A stretch of 8,129 bases of DNA. It comes from Dehalococcoidia bacterium. GTDB taxonomy: Bacteria; Chloroflexota; Dehalococcoidia; Dehalococcoidales; Fen-1064. The position numbers and the translations under genes were made by a program. Position 1 is the first letter of the stretch, and every line of letters begins with the position of its first letter. The stretch is taken from assembly GCA_003153955.1 (NCBI GenBank), contig PMCB01000100.1:20140-28268 (forward strand). Direction: 5' to 3'. The notes below the pieces were generated by a model that saw nothing but the letters and a program-made list of their open reading frames with translations, was not told the DNA's origin and did not search any database. Below are positions 4,815 through 8,129 of the stretch, one piece after another.

Positions 4815-5411
4815 ATGAAAGCCTTAAAGATTACCGGGATTGTAATTGGCTCTGTCCTGGTGCTGGTATTGATCGTGGTTGCAGTTGGCTGGATTCTCCT
4901 GAGCCGCCCCTCTAAGATTGCGGCCGGTGTCACCTCAGTTCCTTCGGATGCGCAAGCGGCCCAATCGCTGGACACGAAATGGAACAACTTTGACAGCACT
5001 ATCGCTCAGTCCTCTGCCGGGACGCCGGTGACCGTCACGCTGACCCAGGAAGAAGTGAACTCAAAAGTAAACGCAGAATTGACCACGGTTGACTTACCGG
5101 ATGGTCTGACGGTCAGCAACGTCAATGTGAATCTTAAAGACGGTCAGATTCTCTTGTCTGCCGATCTTAAATACTCGATATTCTCGGGCAGCGCCGGGAT
5201 GACGGCCACGGTGCAGATAGTTAACGGTCAGCCCACGGTCGTGGTCACGGATGTAGACATGGGTTCGCTGCCGATACCGCAATCAATGAAAGACCAACTC
5301 ACCGGTCTGATTTCCGGCGCCAGCCTGTTTCAGGAGTCGACTGCCGCGTTCGTCACGCAGAGTGTCCAAATTGCTGACAGCAAAATCATTATCAGCGGTA
5401 TCACCAAATAA
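4815..5411 (+). CDS. membrane-anchored extracytoplasmic protein, YpmS/DUF2140-like
   Basis: This 198-residue protein has a short basic N-terminus, one membrane helix (about 7-29) and then a secreted domain. AAAGGAGG at 4801-4808 is 6 nt from the ATG, so the start is secure. There is no lipobox, and the helix is probably an uncleaved anchor. The outer part has the DUF2140/YpmS-like sequence of features: TVTLTQEEVNSKVNAEL (73-89), a strand run VNVNLKDGQILLSADLKY (103-120), a second strand run ending VTDVDMGSLPIPQSMKDQL (144-162), and a terminal amphipathic strand (183-195). Such proteins resemble lipid-binding or envelope-associated folds, but the function is not established. It has its own promoter and ends at a strong terminator shared with the convergent 62-aa gene. 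The family name is a recognition from pattern and could be a sister family. Confidence 0.65.
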   Translation: MKALKITGIVIGSVLVLVLIVVAVGWILLSRPSKIAAGVTSVPSDAQAAQSLDTKWNNFDSTIAQSSAGTPVTVTLTQEEVNSKVNAELTTVDLPDGLTVSNVNVNLKDGQILLSADLKYSIFSGSAGMTATVQIVNGQPTVVVTDVDMGSLPIPQSMKDQLTGLISGASLFQESTAAFVTQSVQIADSKIIISGITK

Positions 5412-5442
5412 TATCTTTGAGTTGACCGCCGCCCGTTAAATT

Positions 5443-5486
5443 AAAAGCCCTGTGCCGTTTGTAACAGCGCAGGGCTTTTTGTTTTT
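5443..5486 (+). terminator. bidirectional intrinsic terminator between convergent genes
   Basis: AAAAGCCCTGTGC at 5443-5455 pairs with GCGCAGGGCTTTT at 5467-5479 (13 bp with one G-T pair) across an 11-nt loop. A further T and GTTTTT follow on the plus strand. On the minus strand the A tract becomes TTTTAATTT after the stem, so it can end the 62-aa gene as well. It lies 32 nt after the plus-strand stop and about 20 nt after the minus-strand stop. Confidence 0.9.
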
Positions 5487-5505
5487 CACTGTAATGAATG
5501 CAAAA

Positions 5506-5694
5506 TTAGTCTCTGGGCATCGTCAGCAGTCCGGCAATCAAAGAGATAACACCGGTAACTATCAGCGCCAGCGAAACAATCGGAGCTTTGGTAAATGGAG
5601 AAAATCCGATAATCAGGAATATAATCGCCACAATTACCAGAATTAAACCAAACGCCATCAGCGTAATTGCCAGTGGTGTTCTTGAAATCCGCAT
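5506..5694 (-). CDS. small two-helix membrane protein, 62 aa
   Basis: I do not recognise a family. The protein is almost entirely two hydrophobic helices, about 8-30 (AITLMAFGLILVIVAIIFLIIG) and 36-58, joined by a short FSPFTK turn. It has a basic N-terminus (MRISR) and a short polar tail (PRD). Two consecutive ATG codons exist; ATG 5694 is preferred over ATG 5697, because GAGAGG at 5701-5706 is then 6 nt away instead of 3. Expression is well supported by a strong promoter (5739-5768) and by the shared terminator at 5443-5486. Function is unknown; small proteins of this shape often stabilise or regulate larger membrane complexes, which is only a possibility here. Confidence 0.7.
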   Translation of the reverse strand: MRISRTPLAITLMAFGLILVIVAIIFLIIGFSPFTKAPIVSLALIVTGVISLIAGLLTMPRD

Positions 5695-5738
5695 CATTGA
5701 CCTCTCAATCCCAGTTTTTCGAATACAAACTTAGCCAA

Positions 5739-5768
5739 ATAATATCAAGAGCGGCCACTCGATGTCAA
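5739..5768 (-). promoter_or_regulatory. strong promoter of the 62-aa membrane protein gene
   Basis: Read on the minus strand, it has a perfect TTGACA at 5768-5763, an 18-nt spacer, and TATTAT at 5744-5739 (5 of 6) preceded by TGA, giving an extended -10. Transcription would start near 5732 with a leader of under 40 nt. The -35 contains the stop codon of the doubtful ORF at 5765-5902. Confidence 0.75.
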
Positions 5769-5902
5769 CAAAAGCTTGGCGCACAATTATTGCAACCGGT
5801 ATTAAGCATGGTTTCATCGGGGCGAAGCAGCGGCCTGATATATGTGCCGTAACCAGAAGCGCAGATGAAGGTAATGATGTAAACAACCGGACTGGATTCC
5901 AT
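5765..5902 (-). CDS. doubtful 45-aa ORF with a Cys-rich C-terminus
   Basis: From ATG 5902 the product is 45 residues: a hydrophobic start (VVYIITFICASG, 6-17), a middle with YIRPLLRPDE and an end GCNNCAPSFC, giving Cys at 14, 37, 40 and 45. Codon choice looks like the neighbouring genes. However, there is no Shine-Dalgarno before the ATG (AAGAACTCC). The frame extends upstream to TTG 5980 through very AT-rich sequence that does not look coding. It fills a divergent regulatory region. It may be a gene remnant, an unusual small peptide gene or chance. I do not recognise it. Confidence 0.2.
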   Translation of the reverse strand: MESSPVVYIITFICASGYGTYIRPLLRPDETMLNTGCNNCAPSFC

Positions 5903-5909
5903 GGAGTTC

Positions 5910-5929
5910 TTATATAATATTTTATATAA
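5910..5929. promoter_or_regulatory. paired TTATATAA octamers upstream of the SBP promoter
   Basis: Two identical self-complementary octamers, TTATATAA at 5910-5917 and 5922-5929, are separated by TATT, giving a 12-bp period. They end 9 bp before the perfect -35 box at 5939. The AT-rich block is placed like an UP element, or like a site for a regulator that bends DNA. The role is inference from position. Confidence 0.45.
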
Positions 5930-5938
5930 AATACGGTA

Positions 5939-5968
5939 TTGACAAACCGGATATTTTAATAGTAATAT
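5939..5968 (+). promoter_or_regulatory. promoter of the solute-binding lipoprotein gene
   Basis: A perfect TTGACA at 5939-5944 is followed by an 18-nt spacer and TAATAT at 5963-5968 (4 of 6). Transcription would start near 5975, leaving a leader of about 94 nt. That leader contains the AAGTTG...CAACTT pairing (5982-5987 with 6003-6008) and the hairpin at 6037-6052. Confidence 0.65.
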
Positions 5969-6036
5969 TAGCGCAATCAAAAAGTTGATATCGTTATTTT
6001 AAACAACTTGTCAAGGGGTTCTATCCTCACAACCGG

Positions 6037-6052
6037 AAAAACATCTGTTTTT
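6037..6052 (+). promoter_or_regulatory. AT-rich inverted repeat just before the SBP ribosome binding site
   Basis: AAAAACA at 6037-6043 is the exact reverse complement of TGTTTTT at 6046-6052, with TC between. It ends 6 nt before GGAGG (6059-6063). As RNA it would form a weak hairpin with an opened loop that leaves the ribosome binding site free. It could also act as a weak early terminator, since the 3' arm is a T run. Confidence 0.35.
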
Positions 6053-6068
6053 AGCAAAGGAGGTTTGA

Positions 6069-7988
6069 ATGAAAAAAAGTCTTCTCCTGGCATCGCTCAC
6101 TTTTCTCATCGTAGGCTCACTGGTTCTCGCATCCTGTACTTCATCCACCACCGCACCCATATCGACAACAACCACGTCGACTACTACCACGGTAATCTCA
6201 ACTCCGTCATCCACTTCTACCACTTCTACTATCGTTATTCCATCGTCCACCACCTCAGGGGTGGTTACTTCTACCGCTGTCACTACAACTACCGGGAAAT
6301 GGTGGGACAGTCTGGGCACCCCGGAATATGGCGGCACCCTGATTGATATGCTCAACGCCCCAATCACCGCCTGGGAGCCTTATTACGGCACCACCGGTCT
6401 CCAGGGGTACTGCCCTTACCTGCAGGAAATGTGGTGCAACGATTATACCGTTGACCCCAATACCTGGGATTTCTCCATTGGCTGGCTCCCTTCCCAATAT
6501 GCCGCCAACTTAATGCTTACCGCTTATTCTATGCCGAATCCCTACACCGTAGTTTGCAACCTTCGCACCGATATGTACTGGCAGAATATCGCGCCCTCCA
6601 ACGGCCGCCAGTTGACCTCTGCCGATATTGTTGCCCACTACGACCGTATATTAGGCTTGGGCAACGGCTTTACCACCGTCGATCCCTATTATGCTTCGAC
6701 CGCCGGCTGGTACCCGCTCATCTCGGTCGTCGCCACGGACAAATTTACCGTTACTTTTAACTGGAAACAGGGCACCAGCCCGGTCTCCATCTTGACCATC
6801 ATGCAGGCCGCCGGCGCCGATGATACCATTGAAGACCCCGATGCTGTCGCGGCTTATACCGGTGCCGGCAATCCGGCCCTCGGTAACTGGCATAATGCCA
6901 TCGGTTCCGGACCGTTTATGCTCACCGATTATGTTGACTCCAGTTCCGCAACATATGTCGCGAATCCCAATTATTGGGGCTTTGACTTCCGCTGGCCCAA
7001 AAACAAACTCCCCTACCTGTCGCAGTACAAGCTTCTCATCATCCCCGCAGCCCCTACTGCTGAGGCAGCCATGCGCGTCGGCAAGATTGATGCCTTCAGC
7101 GGCATGCCGGTTCTGGATGCCCTGAACATGACCAAGACAAATCCCGGTATCGTCGTCAAGCAGCTGCCGCAGGGCAATGAATTGACATTGGATCCGAATA
7201 ATGCTGTGGCGCCTTTCAACAATCTCAGCGTCCGTATTGCCATCCAGCATGCCATTAATATCCCGTTGATTGCTTCCACTTACTACAACGGTTATGCCAC
7301 CCCGTGGCCGGCTTCGTTAACCGAAAATCAGATGGGGTTGGGCGGCTGGGGCTTGGCCTATCCTAACTGGCCGGCTGATGTCCAGGCTCAATATACATTC
7401 GACCCGGCATTGTCCAAGCAATTGTTAGCGGCCGCTAAGTTCGATACTTCCATAACCTACCCGCTGATCCTGGAAACCGACGCCGACCAGGGATTGTATC
7501 AGATTGTTCAATCGGAGCTTGCCGCCGTCGGTATTAACCTCAGCATCACACTGCTAACCGCTCCCACATGGCAGGCCACCGTCATGACATCTCACAATTA
7601 CACTGCTTTTTGCGCCCGCAACCAGGGTATCCTTGGATTTAATTTCGATATCTTCCGGCAGTTTATGCGCTTTACTCCCGGCTACCAGGCTAACTACATC
7701 CAGGTCAACGATCCTAACATGACCAGTTTCAATACCCAGGCCATTGCCGCGCAAAGCATCGGCGATGTCCAGAAACTGCTGACGCAGGCCAACTTGTACG
7801 CTGCTCAGAACCACTTCGCCATTTCCCTGGCCCAGCCTTCGACCTTTAATATGGTCCAGCCCTGGGTTCAGGGCAACCCCGGCGGCAATACCCTGGGTAA
7901 TGCCATTACCGGCACCTTCGGCGGTACTGCCGGTGGCCGCGACCCCATCGGTCTATGGATCAGCAAGGAAATCAAGTCAAAATATTAG
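6069..7988 (+). CDS. ABC transporter family 5 solute-binding lipoprotein (peptide/nickel type)
   Basis: This 639-residue protein is the substrate-capturing subunit of an ABC importer, held outside the membrane by a lipid. AAAGGAGG is 5 nt before ATG 6069. Residues 1-22 are a lipoprotein signal (MKKSLLLASL...LVLASC) with lipobox LASC and Cys23 as the modified residue. Residues 24-75 are a low-complexity Ser/Thr linker. The mature domain opens YGGTL at 87-91 and shows family 5 landmarks: LRTDMYWQN at 165-173, LTSADIV at 182-188, IGSGPFMLTDY at 278-288, NPNYWG at 299-304 and SVRIAIQHAIN at 387-397. Length is normal for the family once the linker is counted. Peptides are the usual ligand, but the family also takes nickel, sugars and other solutes, so the ligand is undetermined. 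No permease or ATPase gene follows. A strong terminator closes the gene, making it an orphan unit that may share a distant transporter. Confidence 0.9.
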   Translation: MKKSLLLASLTFLIVGSLVLASCTSSTTAPISTTTTSTTTTVISTPSSTSTTSTIVIPSSTTSGVVTSTAVTTTTGKWWDSLGTPEYGGTLIDMLNAPITAWEPYYGTTGLQGYCPYLQEMWCNDYTVDPNTWDFSIGWLPSQYAANLMLTAYSMPNPYTVVCNLRTDMYWQNIAPSNGRQLTSADIVAHYDRILGLGNGFTTVDPYYASTAGWYPLISVVATDKFTVTFNWKQGTSPVSILTIMQAAGADDTIEDPDAVAAYTGAGNPALGNWHNAIGSGPFMLTDYVDSSSATYVANPNYWGFDFRWPKNKLPYLSQYKLLIIPAAPTAEAAMRVGKIDAFSGMPVLDALNMTKTNPGIVVKQLPQGNELTLDPNNAVAPFNNLSVRIAIQHAINIPLIASTYYNGYATPWPASLTENQMGLGGWGLAYPNWPADVQAQYTFDPALSKQLLAAAKFDTSITYPLILETDADQGLYQIVQSELAAVGINLSITLLTAPTWQATVMTSHNYTAFCARNQGILGFNFDIFRQFMRFTPGYQANYIQVNDPNMTSFNTQAIAAQSIGDVQKLLTQANLYAAQNHFAISLAQPSTFNMVQPWVQGNPGGNTLGNAITGTFGGTAGGRDPIGLWISKEIKSKY

Positions 7989-8028
7989 TCCGGCATTAAA
8001 TTTACACGGATAATATTTCTTTAAACTG

Positions 8029-8064
8029 AAGGGGCGGGATTGTTTTAGCAATCCCGCCCCTTTT
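8029..8064 (+). terminator. intrinsic terminator of the solute-binding protein gene
   Basis: AAGGGGCGGGATT at 8029-8041 pairs perfectly with AATCCCGCCCCTT at 8050-8062 (13 bp) across an 8-nt loop, and the T run continues to 8064, then GTTG. It lies 40 nt after the stop codon. This ends the unit and argues against cotranscribed transporter genes downstream. Confidence 0.92.
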
Positions 8065-8106
8065 GTTGCCCTTGCATTCCCTCGATAAACACCATTTGGG
8101 ATCTCT

Positions 8107-8121
8107 CTCCTTTGTAAGGAG
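8107..8121 (+). promoter_or_regulatory. short hairpin with a Shine-Dalgarno-like 3' arm at the window edge
   Basis: CTCCTT at 8107-8112 pairs with AAGGAG at 8116-8121 across TGT. AAGGAG would be a good ribosome binding site for a gene beginning just beyond 8129, and the hairpin would mask it. Without the following sequence this remains open; it could equally be a fragment of an intergenic repeat. Confidence 0.35.
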
Positions 8122-8129
8122 CAACTGTC

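Noticed and set aside
4631..4999. 122-codon minus-strand frame
   Set aside because: It overlaps the promoter and N-terminus of the YpmS-like gene, which has a strong ribosome binding site and membrane anchor.
6011..6367. 118-codon minus-strand frame rich in Val and Asp
   Set aside because: It is the mirror of the Ser/Thr-linker codons (ACC, TCC, ACT) of the lipoprotein, so its composition is an antisense artefact.
6651..7250. 199-codon minus-strand frame
   Set aside because: It is antisense to the conserved body of the solute-binding protein, with no ribosome binding site and no family features.
1..8129. A new defence, biosynthetic or mobile system
   Set aside because: There are no nucleases, helicases, toxin-antitoxin pairs, transposases, integrases, RiPP enzymes or repeat-spacer arrays. 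The genes are separate units with unrelated roles, so no multi-gene system can be supported.

Overview
This is ordinary bacterial chromosome with short, mostly single-gene transcription units on both strands. The best taxonomic guess is a Chloroflexota/Dehalococcoidia-type bacterium, and this is inference only. The pointers are a CxxC-x17-CxxC zinc-ribbon protein, a lipoprotein solute-binding protein with a long Ser/Thr linker, very strong AAAGGAGG-type ribosome binding sites, and intergenic spacers filled with degenerate dispersed-repeat fragments. No rRNA, tRNA, CRISPR array, transposase or phage gene is visible.

Layout. 1-1125 (minus): the N-terminus of an SPFH/band-7 (stomatin-like) membrane protein runs off the left edge. 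Upstream of it on the same strand is a DUF998 six-helix membrane protein whose stop codon overlaps the start of a possible 19-codon acidic micro-ORF. 1126-1775: about 650 bp without a credible gene, holding hairpins and repeat debris. 1776-2381 (minus): a VTT/DedA-like membrane protein. 2382-3001 (plus): a divergent promoter region and a 106-aa double zinc-ribbon protein with its own terminator. 3002-3493 (plus): an unrecognised 69-aa protein with a candidate promoter region, a leader hairpin and a 10-bp downstream hairpin. 3559-3873 (plus): L-rhamnose mutarotase (RhaM). 3874-4138: repeat and palindrome cluster. 4139-4582 (plus): SRPBCC-fold protein. 4815-5411 (plus): membrane-anchored YpmS/DUF2140-like protein, with an inverted repeat over its -35 box. 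It converges on a 62-aa two-helix membrane protein (5506-5694, minus), and both can use one bidirectional terminator. 5695-6068: divergent regulatory region with two promoters that each have a perfect TTGACA, plus a doubtful Cys-containing small ORF. 6069-7988 (plus): family 5 (peptide/nickel type) ABC solute-binding lipoprotein, closed by a 13-bp terminator. 8063-8129: a short hairpin whose 3' arm is a Shine-Dalgarno-like sequence.

How the genes work together. They do not form one pathway. The common theme is the cell envelope: SPFH, DUF998, VTT, YpmS-like, the two-helix protein and the lipoprotein. Single soluble housekeeping or accessory proteins sit between them: the zinc ribbon, RhaM and the SRPBCC protein. 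RhaM and the solute-binding protein are both orphans here, with no rhamnose catabolic genes and no permease or ATPase genes beside them. I found no convincing new multi-gene system. The most interesting observations are the translationally coupled micro-ORF, two matching palindrome pairs in opposite orientation, and the promoter architecture around 5694-6069.
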